Assembly (NCBI GenBank): GCA_016716835.1
Contig: JADJUW010000001.1
Coordinates: 992,001-1,056,000 of the forward strand
From: Myxococcales bacterium
GTDB taxonomy: Bacteria; Myxococcota_A; Polyangia; Haliangiales; Haliangiaceae
Direction: 5' to 3'
DNA length: 64,000 nucleotides
Below are positions 21,021 to 29,213 of the stretch, piece by piece (positions within the stretch are counted from its first letter, which is position 1; every line of letters starts with the position of its first letter). The position numbers were made by a program, and so were the translations under genes. Under the pieces are notes generated by a model. The model saw only the letters and a program-made list of their open reading frames with translations, did not search any database and was not told where the DNA came from.

Positions 21021-21195
21021 TCCCTATGTACCCGGCAGTGGGCGCACATGTCTTCCTGCTCGCAGATAGCGCCCCTGCGGGGCATGGCGAGATGGCTGTG
21101 GTATCCACATCCGTCGGTGCCACAAACACCGCCCTGCAATCTATGCTCGCGGAAGAACCGTGCGCCACCTGCCGGTACGATAGCGCGCCGCTGAC
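21021..21195 (-). repeat. dispersed palindromic element, copy A
   Basis: First copy of a repeat also found at about 31.9-32.1 kb and 58.54-58.71 kb; it runs on the minus strand relative to the others. The core, 21031-21178, begins and ends with near-perfect inverted arms (CCGGCAGGTGGCGCAC at one end, its complement at the other) and contains a central short palindrome around TGTGGATACCACA. Similarity with the 58.6 kb copy continues outside the core through TCAGCGGCGCGCTATC on one side and AGGGAC on the other. It fills the gap between the convergent dciA-like gene and trpA, where a large RNA hairpin could end transcription from either side. Short open frames inside it differ between copies and are not genes. 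Confidence 0.85.
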
Positions 21196-21204
21196 ACCCG
21201 CGGC

Positions 21205-22020
21205 CTAAGTTCGACGGGTCGCGGCCGCGAGTGCGGTAACTAAGGCGCCGGTGCGGGCGGCGGCGGTGGCAGGGTCGCCGGCGCCAATTTCCGCGACCAA
21301 GCGTGACCCAACGACCACGCCGTCGGCGTGGGGCGCGAGCGCGGCAACGTCGCTCGGCGTTTTGATGCCAAACCCGACCGCAACCGGCCCATTTGTCGCC
21401 GCGCGCAAGTCGGCAATGCGCGCCGGTGATACCGGCACCGCAGCAGCGCCGGTGACGCCCGCCATCGAAATATAGTAGGTAAAGGCCGCGTTACGCGACG
21501 CGACCATGGCCGCGCGATCAAGGCCGCTTGTAGGCGCCAGCAGCGGCACCGAGCCAACGCCGTGCGCTGCGAGCGGTCGCGAAATTTCGTCGAGTTCCTC
21601 GAGCGGCACATCGACGACGAGCACGGCGTCGACGCGCGCGTCGCGACACGCGCTCGCGAACACCGACGGGCCCATGATCCAAATTGGATTGTAATAGCCA
21701 AAGAGCACGATGCCGGTCTGCGGGCTCGCCTTGGCGATCGCCGCCGCGCCCGCGAGCGCGCCATGCAGCGATGCGCCGGCCGCGAGGGCCTGCTCCATGG
21801 CGGCAACGATCACCGGGCCATCGGCGCTGGGATCGGAAAAAGGCACGCCAAGCTCGATAATATCCGCGCCGGCGCGTGCGGCGGCAAGCGCGCACTCAAG
21901 GCTAACGGCCGCCGTGGGATAGCCAAACGTGTGATACGTGATCAGCGCGGCACGGCCGCTTGCGTGGGCTGAGGCAAAGCAGTGGCGGAGGCGCGCGGCG
22001 CCGGCGGGCACGTCGCTCAT
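21205..22020 (-). CDS. trpA: tryptophan synthase alpha chain
   Basis: Cleaves indole-3-glycerol phosphate to indole, which is channelled to TrpB. It has 271 residues, the usual length. The catalytic Glu is in IIELGVPFSDPSADGPVI near residue 53, with the catalytic Asp in the same segment (SDPSADGP). The phosphate-binding TIM-barrel end is visible as VAVGFGIKTPSDVAAL and DGVVVGSRLV near residues 215-240. It is the last gene of the trp operon; its ATG overlaps the trpB stop by 4 bases. A palindromic repeat follows its stop. Confidence 0.97.
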   Translation of the reverse strand: MSDVPAGAARLRHCFASAHASGRAALITYHTFGYPTAAVSLECALAAARAGADIIELGVPFSDPSADGPVIVAAMEQALAAGASLHGALAGAAAIAKASPQTGIVLFGYYNPIWIMGPSVFASACRDARVDAVLVVDVPLEELDEISRPLAAHGVGSVPLLAPTSGLDRAAMVASRNAAFTYYISMAGVTGAAAVPVSPARIADLRAATNGPVAVGFGIKTPSDVAALAPHADGVVVGSRLVAEIGAGDPATAAARTGALVTALAAATRRT

Positions 22021-23234
22021 GCGGACTCCTTCGCGAGATGCGCCGCGACGGTGTGCATATCCTTATCGCCTCGCCCCGAGATGTTAACGACGATGGGTTT
22101 ACCTTTACCAACCGCGGCAATGACATCGGGCAAGGCGGCCACCGCATGCGCGCTCTCAAGCGCACACAAGATGCCTTCGAGACGCGCCAGCTGCGACATG
22201 CCCGCCAAGGCCTCTGCGTCGGTGCGGGCCAAATAGGTCACGCGCCCGGTGGCGTGCCAATAGGCGTGCTCCGGGCCAACGCCGGGGTAGTCGAGGCCTG
22301 CGCTAATCGAGTGCGGTTCGATGATCTGTCCGATCGCGGCGCCCTCGCGCTCGCAGAGCACGAGCGATTTGGCGCCGTGCAACACGCCGATCACCCCGCG
22401 CGAAATTGTCGCCGCGTGCCGGTCGGTGTCGAGACCATCGCCCGCGGCCTCGACGCCAAACAGGCGAATCTCGCCATGGGGCACCATCGGCGCAAAGAGC
22501 CCGGCGGCGTTCGAGCCGCCACCCACGCAGGCGACCGCGGCATCAGGCAGGTCGCCGGTGAGCTGGCGCGTTTGCTCAAGTGCTTCGCGACCAATGACCG
22601 CCTGCAGGTCGCGCACGATTTCCGGATACGGATGGGGGCCCGCCACCGAGCCGATAATGTAGTGGGTGTGGCCGACGTTGGTCACCCAGTCGCGCAGCGC
22701 CTCGTTGAGCGCGTCCTTGAGCGTGGCGCTGCCTGCGGCGACGGCGTGAACGGTCGCCCCTAGCATGCGCATGCGCAAGACATTGAGTTGTTGGCGCTCG
22801 ACGTCGCGCGCGCCCATATAGATTTCGCAGGGCAAATCGAACATGGCGCATACCGTGGCCGTTGCGACGCCATGCTGGCCGGCCCCGGTTTCGGCGATGA
22901 TGCGCGTCTTGCCGAGGCGTTTAGCGAGCAGCACCTGCCCGATGCAATTGTTGATCTTGTGCGAGCCGGTATGATTTAGATCTTCGCGCTTGAGCAGCAG
23001 CCGCGCGCCGAGCGCCTCGCTGAGCCGCGGGGCCTCGGTCAGCAGCGAGGGCCGACCAACGGTATCGCGGAGATATCGATCGTAGAGCTGCCAATATGCG
23101 GGGTCGGCCTTGGCGGCGCTCCACGCGCTGGTCAATTGATGCAGCGCTGGCATCAAGGTCTCGGCGACGTATTGGCCACCGAAGGCGCCGTACCGGCCAG
23201 GCGTGGCCTCCCCTACCGGCTTGGGCTCATGCAT
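22017..23234 (-). CDS. trpB: tryptophan synthase beta chain
   Basis: PLP enzyme joining indole and serine to give tryptophan. From the ATG at 23234 it has 405 residues and begins MHEPKPVGEATPGRYGAFGG, with the conserved GRYGxFGGQYVxETLMPAL start. The PLP lysine is in LNHTGSHKINNCIGQ near residue 93, the Glu of the indole site in AETGAGQHGVATA near 115, and the PLP phosphate loop CVGGGSNAAGLF near 240. A Met 17 codons further upstream (23285) would overlap trpF and is not used. There are 7 bases between the trpF stop and this start, and a 4-base overlap with trpA. Confidence 0.97.
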   Translation of the reverse strand: MHEPKPVGEATPGRYGAFGGQYVAETLMPALHQLTSAWSAAKADPAYWQLYDRYLRDTVGRPSLLTEAPRLSEALGARLLLKREDLNHTGSHKINNCIGQVLLAKRLGKTRIIAETGAGQHGVATATVCAMFDLPCEIYMGARDVERQQLNVLRMRMLGATVHAVAAGSATLKDALNEALRDWVTNVGHTHYIIGSVAGPHPYPEIVRDLQAVIGREALEQTRQLTGDLPDAAVACVGGGSNAAGLFAPMVPHGEIRLFGVEAAGDGLDTDRHAATISRGVIGVLHGAKSLVLCEREGAAIGQIIEPHSISAGLDYPGVGPEHAYWHATGRVTYLARTDAEALAGMSQLARLEGILCALESAHAVAALPDVIAAVGKGKPIVVNISGRGDKDMHTVAAHLAKESA

Positions 23235-23241
23235 GGGCGCA

Positions 23242-23919
23242 TCATGGCATGTTCGGGGTGCCGCGGCGGCGCGCCTGCTGCACAAATGCGGACACCTTCG
23301 CGAGGTCCTTGTGCCCGGGCGCGAGCTCTACCCCTGAGGCGACGTCGACACACCACGGCTGCGCCTGCGCGATGGCGAGGCCAACGTTGCCGGGTTGTAG
23401 GCCGCCCGCGAGGACGACAGGCAAGCTTGACGACGCGATCACGGCGCGCGCCTGCATCCAGTCGATGACCTGTCCGGTGCCGCCTGGCACGGCACCTTGC
23501 GTCACGGCCGCGTCCAAAACGAGCGCACCGACGCCGACGGCTTGCCACGCCGCGGATGGCATCGCCGCAAGTGAAGGCAGGGTGCACGCCTTCCACACCG
23601 GCACGCCCGCGTCGACGAGCATGCGGGCACATGCGGGCGACTCGTCACCATGAAGCTGCGCAATATCGATCAGGCCGGCGCGGTGGTGCGTGACGATCGC
23701 GGCTACCTCTTGATCGACATAGATGCCGACGACGCGCAGCGTGGACCCCGCCGTCGTCGCGGCCTCGCGCGCCGCATTCACCACGATGTCGGCGACCCGG
23801 GCGCTAATTAACCGCGGCGAGCGCGGCGCAAAGTTGATGCCGACAAAATCCGCGCCCGCGTGCGCGATCGCCGCGGCGTCGAGCGGTGTCGTGACGCCGC
23901 AGATCTTGACCAGGGTCAC
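23242..23919 (-). CDS. trpF: phosphoribosylanthranilate isomerase
   Basis: Amadori isomerase converting phosphoribosylanthranilate to the ribulose derivative. It has 225 residues starting MTLVKICGVTTPLDA, with the catalytic Cys in KICG. Further motifs are FVGINFAPRSPR near residue 26, IAQLHGDESP near 87, and the catalytic Asp in VLDAAVTQGAVPGGTGQ near 133, where the family has lxDt...gGtG. The C-terminal phosphate-binding strand is VVLAGGLQPGNVG and DVASGVELAPGHKD. It is monofunctional and separate from trpC, unlike in E. coli. Its ATG overlaps the trpC stop. Confidence 0.95.
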   Translation of the reverse strand: MTLVKICGVTTPLDAAAIAHAGADFVGINFAPRSPRLISARVADIVVNAAREAATTAGSTLRVVGIYVDQEVAAIVTHHRAGLIDIAQLHGDESPACARMLVDAGVPVWKACTLPSLAAMPSAAWQAVGVGALVLDAAVTQGAVPGGTGQVIDWMQARAVIASSSLPVVLAGGLQPGNVGLAIAQAQPWCVDVASGVELAPGHKDLAKVSAFVQQARRRGTPNMP

Positions 23920-24707
23920 GCCAGCTCACCCGTGCGCAGCGCATGCAAGGCCGCTCCGGGGTCGACCTTGCGCATCAGCGATTCGCCGACCAGCGCCGCG
24001 TGAAACCCAAGCGCCTGCATGCGCAGGAGATCTGCATGGGTCGCAATGCCAGACTCGGCGATGGCCGTGACCTCTTTGGGCAGGCGACGCAACAGGCGCT
24101 CCCCCAGCGACATGTCGACCTGCATGGTCGACAAATTGCGATGATTGATGCCGATGAGGTTGGCCCCGCCGTTTACCGCGACGTCGAGTTCGTCACCGTC
24201 GTGCACTTCTACCAAGGCGGTCATGCCTAGCGCCGCGATGAGCTTTGCGAGCGCCGCGAATTGGTCAGCCGCGAGCCCGGCGATGATCAGCAGCACGGCA
24301 TCCGCACCGAGAGCGCGGGCTTGGTACACCTGATACTCATCAATGATAAAATCCTTGCGCAGCAGCGGAATCGCCGCAACCTCGGCAATGGCCGGCAAAA
24401 ACGACGGATGCCCACCGAAAAAGGTTTCGTCGGTGAGCACGGAAATGGCGTCGGCACCCGCCGCGGCGTAGCGCGTCGCAACCCATTTCGGGTCGGCATC
24501 CTGGGCGATCCAACCTGCGGACGGCGAGGCTCGCTTAACTTCGGCGATGATCGCAATCGCCCCGTCGCGCCGCCTAAGCGCGGCGCAAAAATCGCGCGCG
24601 GGCGGTGCCGCCTCGGCGAGCGCTACGATTTCTGGCCATGGCACCTCGGCTTGCGCCTCGGCGAGCTCATGCTGCTTGTGCGCGATAATCCTCTGCAAGA
24701 TGCTCAT
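23916..24707 (-). CDS. trpC: indole-3-glycerol phosphate synthase
   Basis: Closes the indole ring in tryptophan synthesis. It has 263 residues, beginning MSILQRIIAHKQHELAEA. The catalytic Lys and Glu are in IIAEVKRASPSAGWI near residue 53, followed by the typical YAAAGADAISVLTDETFFGG near 80 and the second catalytic Lys in LLRKDFIIDEYQVYQARALG near 112. Near 158 is VEVHDGDELDVA, and near 178 IGINHRNLSTMQVD, with the family Asn and Arg. AIAESGIATHADL and HAALVGESLMR complete the barrel. Overlaps of 4 bases with both trpD and trpF point to strict co-translation. Confidence 0.97.
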   Translation of the reverse strand: MSILQRIIAHKQHELAEAQAEVPWPEIVALAEAAPPARDFCAALRRRDGAIAIIAEVKRASPSAGWIAQDADPKWVATRYAAAGADAISVLTDETFFGGHPSFLPAIAEVAAIPLLRKDFIIDEYQVYQARALGADAVLLIIAGLAADQFAALAKLIAALGMTALVEVHDGDELDVAVNGGANLIGINHRNLSTMQVDMSLGERLLRRLPKEVTAIAESGIATHADLLRMQALGFHAALVGESLMRKVDPGAALHALRTGELA

Positions 24708-25744
24708 GCCGCCACCTCGCGACTCGTCGCGATCAAGGCGTCAAGCACGCGCCTGGCGTCGCCGCCGCAAATGGCCCGCGTCGCGAGCGACGTCGCCGCG
24801 ACCAAATCGCGCTGGCCAGTTGCCACCGCGTACGCCAGCGCGGCGGTCATCGCGGTTGCATGAAAATAGGCGCGAAGCTCATCGGGACACGTCTCGCCCA
24901 TGCCGAGCAGCGCCGTCAAAGCCTGCGCGTTGTACGCTGCGTCGCCACCAGCCAGACCGCTCGCGGCCACCGGCGAGAGGCCAAATTGCTCGGGCGCAAG
25001 TGTTAGCGTCGCAACCTGGCCGTGCTCGACTAGGCGCGCATGGGTTGCGCCATCGACGGCGATTTCATCGGACGCGTCGTGGCCCGAGATGACATACGCC
25101 CGCGTGACGCCCAGCAACACGAGCGCATCGGCAACAAGGTCGAGCCACCTCGGCGCGAACACGCCGACGACTTGATAGGGCACGGCCGCGGGATTGGTCA
25201 GCGGGCCAAGCAAGTTAAACAGCGTGCGGATCGCCATTTCTCGGCGGACGGGTGCAACATGCTTGGTCGCGCCGTGAAAGGCGGGCGCAAACGCAAAGCC
25301 TAGCCCGCAAGCCTCGACGCAGCGAACGACCTGCGGCGCCGTAAGATCGATGGTTACCCCCAAGGCGGCCAGCACGTCCGCCGAGCCCGAGCGCGACGAC
25401 TGCGCGCGGTTGCCATGCTTGAGCACGGGGACACCCATGGCCGCGACGACGAGGGCCGCGGTGGTTGAGATATTCAGCCATCCCTTGCCGTCGCCACCCG
25501 TGCCGCACGTGTCGACCGCGAGATGCTGCGAGGCAAATGAAATCGGCGTCGCCGCGGCGCGCATCGCGGCGGCGGCCCCGGCGAGCTGCGCCGCCGTCTC
25601 GCCATTGCGCCGCAAAAGCGCCAGCAGCGCGGCGGTCTGCGCCGACGGCCACCTGCCCTGCATCATGTCGCCAACAATGCGCTGCATGTCGGGGCCGCCT
25701 GGCACCCAGCCTTCGCACAGGCGGTCGAGCGTTTCAGCCGACAC
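24704..25744 (-). CDS. trpD: anthranilate phosphoribosyltransferase
   Basis: Transfers phosphoribose from PRPP to anthranilate. It has 346 residues, the usual length. The PRPP-binding loop is DTCGTGGDGKGWLNISTTAA near residue 78, followed by VLKHGNRAQSSRSGSADVLA near 106 and the Mg-binding acidic pair in SGHDASDEIAVDG near 224. The anthranilate-site Arg is expected in the GLGFAFAPAFHGATKHVAPVR stretch (here shortened to GFAFAPAFHGATKHVAPVR). Its start overlaps the end of trpG by 11 bases, and its stop overlaps the trpC start by 4. It is monofunctional, with no fused glutaminase. Confidence 0.97.
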   Translation of the reverse strand: MSAETLDRLCEGWVPGGPDMQRIVGDMMQGRWPSAQTAALLALLRRNGETAAQLAGAAAAMRAAATPISFASQHLAVDTCGTGGDGKGWLNISTTAALVVAAMGVPVLKHGNRAQSSRSGSADVLAALGVTIDLTAPQVVRCVEACGLGFAFAPAFHGATKHVAPVRREMAIRTLFNLLGPLTNPAAVPYQVVGVFAPRWLDLVADALVLLGVTRAYVISGHDASDEIAVDGATHARLVEHGQVATLTLAPEQFGLSPVAASGLAGGDAAYNAQALTALLGMGETCPDELRAYFHATAMTAALAYAVATGQRDLVAATSLATRAICGGDARRVLDALIATSREVAA

Positions 25745-26342
25745 GGCGCTCCGCGACTGGCCTGCCGCTTGCCAAAAAGTTTCCGAGCAGCTGCTTGCCG
25801 GCTGGCGTCATGATGGACTCGGGATGGAACTGCACGCCTTCGCAGGGCGCAGCCGTGCTTGCAAAGCCGCGATGCGACACGCCCATGATCTCATCGCCCC
25901 AGGTCTTGGCCGTGATCTCCAAGGTCTCGGGCAGCGACTCTGGATCGATCACGAGCGAGTGATAGCGCATGACTTGAAGTGGGTTTTCCAGGCCGGCATA
26001 GAGCCCCGACTCCTGATGAAACACGCGCGAGGTCTTGCCGTGCATGGGCTGCGCCGCCCGCACGATTTGTGCGCCAAAGGCCTGACCGATGCACTGGTGA
26101 CCAAGGCAAACCCCGAGCAGCGGAATGCGCCCGGCAAACGCCGTCACCACGTCGAGCGAGATGCCCGCCTCATTGGGGCTGCAGGGGCCCGGCGAAATCA
26201 CGAGATACGCTGGCGCCATAGCGGCGATGTCATTAACCGCGATTTCGTCATTGCGCACCACGCGCACCTCTTGGCCCAGCTCGCCAAAATATTGCACGAG
26301 GTTGTAGGTAAACGAATCGTAATTATCGATCAGCAGCAGCAT
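25734..26342 (-). CDS. trpG: anthranilate synthase glutamine amidotransferase subunit (possibly also PabA)
   Basis: Glutaminase subunit that supplies ammonia to TrpE. From the ATG at 26342 it has 202 residues, beginning MLLLIDNYDSFTYNLVQYFG, the standard start of TrpG/PabA. The nucleophile Cys is in LLGVCLGHQCIGQAFG near residue 78, and the His-Glu pair in GVQFHPESIMTPAG near 172. Its first 20 bases overlap the end of trpE, which is typical of coupling between the two subunits. No separate pabA is seen in the window, so it could also feed p-aminobenzoate synthesis, as in Bacillus (inference). Confidence 0.96.
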   Translation of the reverse strand: MLLLIDNYDSFTYNLVQYFGELGQEVRVVRNDEIAVNDIAAMAPAYLVISPGPCSPNEAGISLDVVTAFAGRIPLLGVCLGHQCIGQAFGAQIVRAAQPMHGKTSRVFHQESGLYAGLENPLQVMRYHSLVIDPESLPETLEITAKTWGDEIMGVSHRGFASTAAPCEGVQFHPESIMTPAGKQLLGNFLASGRPVAERRVG

Positions 26343-27882
26343 CGCGGCATCCTTCCTCGGCCAGCGACAGCGCGCGAAACACCGCGCTCGCCTTGTCGAT
26401 GGTTTCTTGATACTCGGCCGCCGGGTCCGAATCCGCGACAATGCCCGCGCCGGCCTGGACATACATGCGCTCCTGCAGCGAAACCAGCGTGCGGATGGCA
26501 ATGGCGACGTCCATGTTGCCATCGTATGAGACGTAGCCCACGGCACCGCCAAACACGCCGCGTCGATGGGGCTCGAGTTCGTCGATTATTTCCATCGCGC
26601 GAATCTTGGGCGCGCCCGAAAGCGTGCCGGCTGGAAACGTCGCACGGAGCACGTCCTGCCACGTTACGTCCGGGCGCGCCGTGCCACGCACGCTGGAGAC
26701 CATGTGCATCACATGAGAATACTGCTCGATCGCCGCGAGCTCGGTCACCTCGACGCTCCCTGGCACGCAAACGCGCCCGACGTCGTTGCGGCCCAGGTCG
26801 ACGAGCATCAAATGCTCAGCGCGCTCCTTGGGGTCGGCGAGCAACTCCGCGGCAAGCTCGGCATCCCGCGCCGCGGTGCCCCCGCGCGGCCTGGTGCCGG
26901 CAATCGGCCGCACCGCGATCTCACGGCCTTCATAGCGCACCAAGGTTTCCGGCGACGCACCCGCAATGGTGAACTCCGGCGACTCAAGGTAATACATATA
27001 GGGCGAGGGATTCACCAGGCGCAGACAGCGATACACATCGAGCGGATTCACACCCTGCGGCGTCGCGGCCAAGCGCTGTGACAGGACGACCTGAAAGGCA
27101 TCGCCGGCGCGAATGTATTCCTTGATGCGGCCGACCGCCGCGAGATAATCGGGCTTCGCGAAGCTCGAGGTCCAGGCGACCGCGGGGACCTCGCGGGAGG
27201 GTGGCAGGACGGGCGGTAGGCGCGGCACCGTGCGCAGCAATTGCCACACGCGCTCGATCCGCTCGCAGGCCAAATCATAGGCTGCGGCCGCAGCCGCGCG
27301 ATTTTTTACTAGCGGGGTCGCGACAATTTTTATCGTTTGCCGCAAGTGATCGAAGATCAGGACGATGTCCGAAAAGATAAAGCGAAGATCGGGCACCGGA
27401 AGATCCGTCGGCGCGCGCGCCGGCAAGCGTTCAAAGGCGCGCACGCAGTCATAGCTGATATGGCCGACCGCGCCGCCCCAAAAGCGCGGCAGGCCTGGCA
27501 CCGAGACCGGCTGAAATTCGCGCAGCATGGCGGCGAGCGCATCGGTTGGATCGGCCACCGTGGAGGTCGAGATGCGGACGCCGCCGCCTGATTCAATATC
27601 GCGCCAGGTCGCGACCGCTGAGGTGCCGGATACTTGAAGTGACGCCCGAGGCATCCCGCCGACAAATGAGTAATTTGCCCATTGCGCGCCGCCAAGCACC
27701 GATTCAAGGAGGAAGCGATGGCCGCGGTCAAATGGGGGCGCTGGCTCGCAGCTGGTGGTGGCCCCCAAGGCGTGCAGCGCCGCGACGGGCGTCAGATCGT
27801 CAGCAACCACCTCGCGATAGACGGGGATGAGATTGCCGTGCGCCGCCAGCTCGACAAACTCTTCCTTGCTCGGCACTTGCAT
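26323..27882 (-). CDS. trpE: anthranilate synthase component I
   Basis: Converts chorismate to anthranilate with TrpG. It has 519 residues from the ATG at 27882 (MQVPSKEEFVELAAHGNLIP); an earlier Met at 27993 would cross the divergent glyA start. The N-terminal domain has RFLLESVLGGAQWANYSF near residue 50; the LLES element is where tryptophan binds as feedback inhibitor. The catalytic C-terminal domain has the chorismate-binding IAGASPETLVRYEGREI, RPIAGTRPRGG near 310, LVDLGRNDVGRVC near 355 and TFPAGTLSGAPKIRAMEII near 410. First gene of the trp operon. Only 80 bases separate it from glyA, and I see no Trp-rich leader peptide or attenuator there, so feedback inhibition or a repressor is the more likely control. 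Confidence 0.97.
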   Translation of the reverse strand: MQVPSKEEFVELAAHGNLIPVYREVVADDLTPVAALHALGATTSCEPAPPFDRGHRFLLESVLGGAQWANYSFVGGMPRASLQVSGTSAVATWRDIESGGGVRISTSTVADPTDALAAMLREFQPVSVPGLPRFWGGAVGHISYDCVRAFERLPARAPTDLPVPDLRFIFSDIVLIFDHLRQTIKIVATPLVKNRAAAAAAYDLACERIERVWQLLRTVPRLPPVLPPSREVPAVAWTSSFAKPDYLAAVGRIKEYIRAGDAFQVVLSQRLAATPQGVNPLDVYRCLRLVNPSPYMYYLESPEFTIAGASPETLVRYEGREIAVRPIAGTRPRGGTAARDAELAAELLADPKERAEHLMLVDLGRNDVGRVCVPGSVEVTELAAIEQYSHVMHMVSSVRGTARPDVTWQDVLRATFPAGTLSGAPKIRAMEIIDELEPHRRGVFGGAVGYVSYDGNMDVAIAIRTLVSLQERMYVQAGAGIVADSDPAAEYQETIDKASAVFRALSLAEEGCRDAAADR

Positions 27883-27962
27883 GGAAAAAGTGTACCGCAC
27901 AATGGCCCCGGCGCGCGGGTGTTGACCTTGCGGAGCTGCGTTTTCGCGGGCACAATCCGCCC

Positions 27963-29213
27963 ATGCAACCAACCGCAGGATCGCTCGCCGCAACGGATCC
28001 GGCCATCGCCGCCTTGATTGCCGCTGAGGAAAGGCGGCAGCGCGAAAAGGTTCGGCTGATCGCTTCGGAAAACTATGTCTCGACTGCCGTGCTCGAGGCC
28101 TCGGGGACCGTGCTGACCAACAAGTATTCAGAGGGCTATCCCGGCAAGCGCTATTACGAAGGCCAGCAGAACATAGACCAAATTGAACAACTCGCGATTG
28201 ATCGCGCCAAGGCGTTGTTTCACGCCGAGCACGCCAACGTGCAGCCCTATTCCGGATCGCCCGCCAATCTCGCCGTGCTGTATGCGTTTTGCAAACCGGG
28301 CGATACGATCATGGGGCTGGCGCTGCCCGCGGGGGGACACCTCACGCACGGTTGGAACGTCTCGATCACCGGTTCGTTTTTCCGCGCGGTGCAGTACGGC
28401 GTGCGCAAGGACACCGGGCTGGTCGACATGAACGAAGTAGCCGACCTCGCCAAGCGGGAAAAGCCCAAGCTGATTTTTGCCGGTGGCACGGCGATTCCAC
28501 GCACCATCGATTTTGCGGCCTATGCGGAGATTGCGCGCAGCGTCGGCGCAATCTTTGTCGCAGATATTGCGCACATTGCGGGGCTCATCGCGGGCGGGGC
28601 GCACCCCTCGCCGGTCGCCGTCGCGGATGTCGTCTCGAGCACGACGCACAAGACCCTTCGCGGCCCGCGCGGCGGGATGATCTTATGCAAGGAAGGCCAT
28701 GCCAAGGCCATCGATCGCGCGGTGTTCCCGGGCTTGCAAGGTGGCCCGCACAACCACACCACCGCGGCCCTCGCGGTGGCGCTCACCGAAGCGGCGACGC
28801 CGGCCTTTCGCGACTATGCCGCGCAAATCGTGACCAATGCCAAGGCGCTTGCGGCGTCGCTATCGCAGCAAGGCTTTGACCTCATCACGGGCGGCACCGA
28901 TAACCATCTCATCCTCGCCGACCTCACCAACAAACAAGTCCCGGGCAAGGTAGCGGCCAAGGCGCTTGATGCGGCTGGCATCGTGCTCAATTACAACTCG
29001 GTGCCATTTGACCCGCGCAAGCCGTTTGACCCCTCTGGCATCCGCATTGGCACGGCGGCGGTGACGAGCCGCGGCATGAAGGCCCCCGAGATGGCGCACA
29101 TCGGGCGGTGGATCGGCGAGGTGGTCGCAGAGCCAACCAATGCCGCCTTACATGCGAAGATCGCGGGCGCGGTGCGCGAGTTTTGCGCGGCATTTCCCGC
29201 GCCAGGCCTTTAG
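27963..29213 (+). CDS. glyA: serine hydroxymethyltransferase
   Basis: PLP enzyme interconverting serine and glycine with tetrahydrofolate, the main source of one-carbon units. It has 416 residues, standard for bacteria. Signatures: VRLIASENYVSTAVLEASG near residue 30, TNKYSEGYPGKRYYEGQQN near 50, AHIAGLIAGGAHPSP near 203, and the PLP lysine in SSTTHKTLRGPRGG near 228. Divergent from trpE with 80 bases between starts, where a TTGCGG, 17-base spacer, CACAAT pair would give an almost leaderless message. Convergent with folC: the two stop codons overlap on opposite strands at 29210-29213. The link to folate (folC) and serine use (trpB) is suggestive but not proof of co-regulation. Confidence 0.97.
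   Translation: MQPTAGSLAATDPAIAALIAAEERRQREKVRLIASENYVSTAVLEASGTVLTNKYSEGYPGKRYYEGQQNIDQIEQLAIDRAKALFHAEHANVQPYSGSPANLAVLYAFCKPGDTIMGLALPAGGHLTHGWNVSITGSFFRAVQYGVRKDTGLVDMNEVADLAKREKPKLIFAGGTAIPRTIDFAAYAEIARSVGAIFVADIAHIAGLIAGGAHPSPVAVADVVSSTTHKTLRGPRGGMILCKEGHAKAIDRAVFPGLQGGPHNHTTAALAVALTEAATPAFRDYAAQIVTNAKALAASLSQQGFDLITGGTDNHLILADLTNKQVPGKVAAKALDAAGIVLNYNSVPFDPRKPFDPSGIRIGTAAVTSRGMKAPEMAHIGRWIGEVVAEPTNAALHAKIAGAVREFCAAFPAPGL

Noticed and set aside
21026..21208. Small protein of 60 residues between the dciA-like gene and trpA
   Set aside because: The whole frame lies in palindromic element copy A; other copies do not keep it open in the same frame.
25350..26972. 540-residue plus-strand open frame across trpD, trpG and trpE
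   Set aside because: Arg/Pro/His-rich sequence without motifs, entirely antisense to three certain genes.
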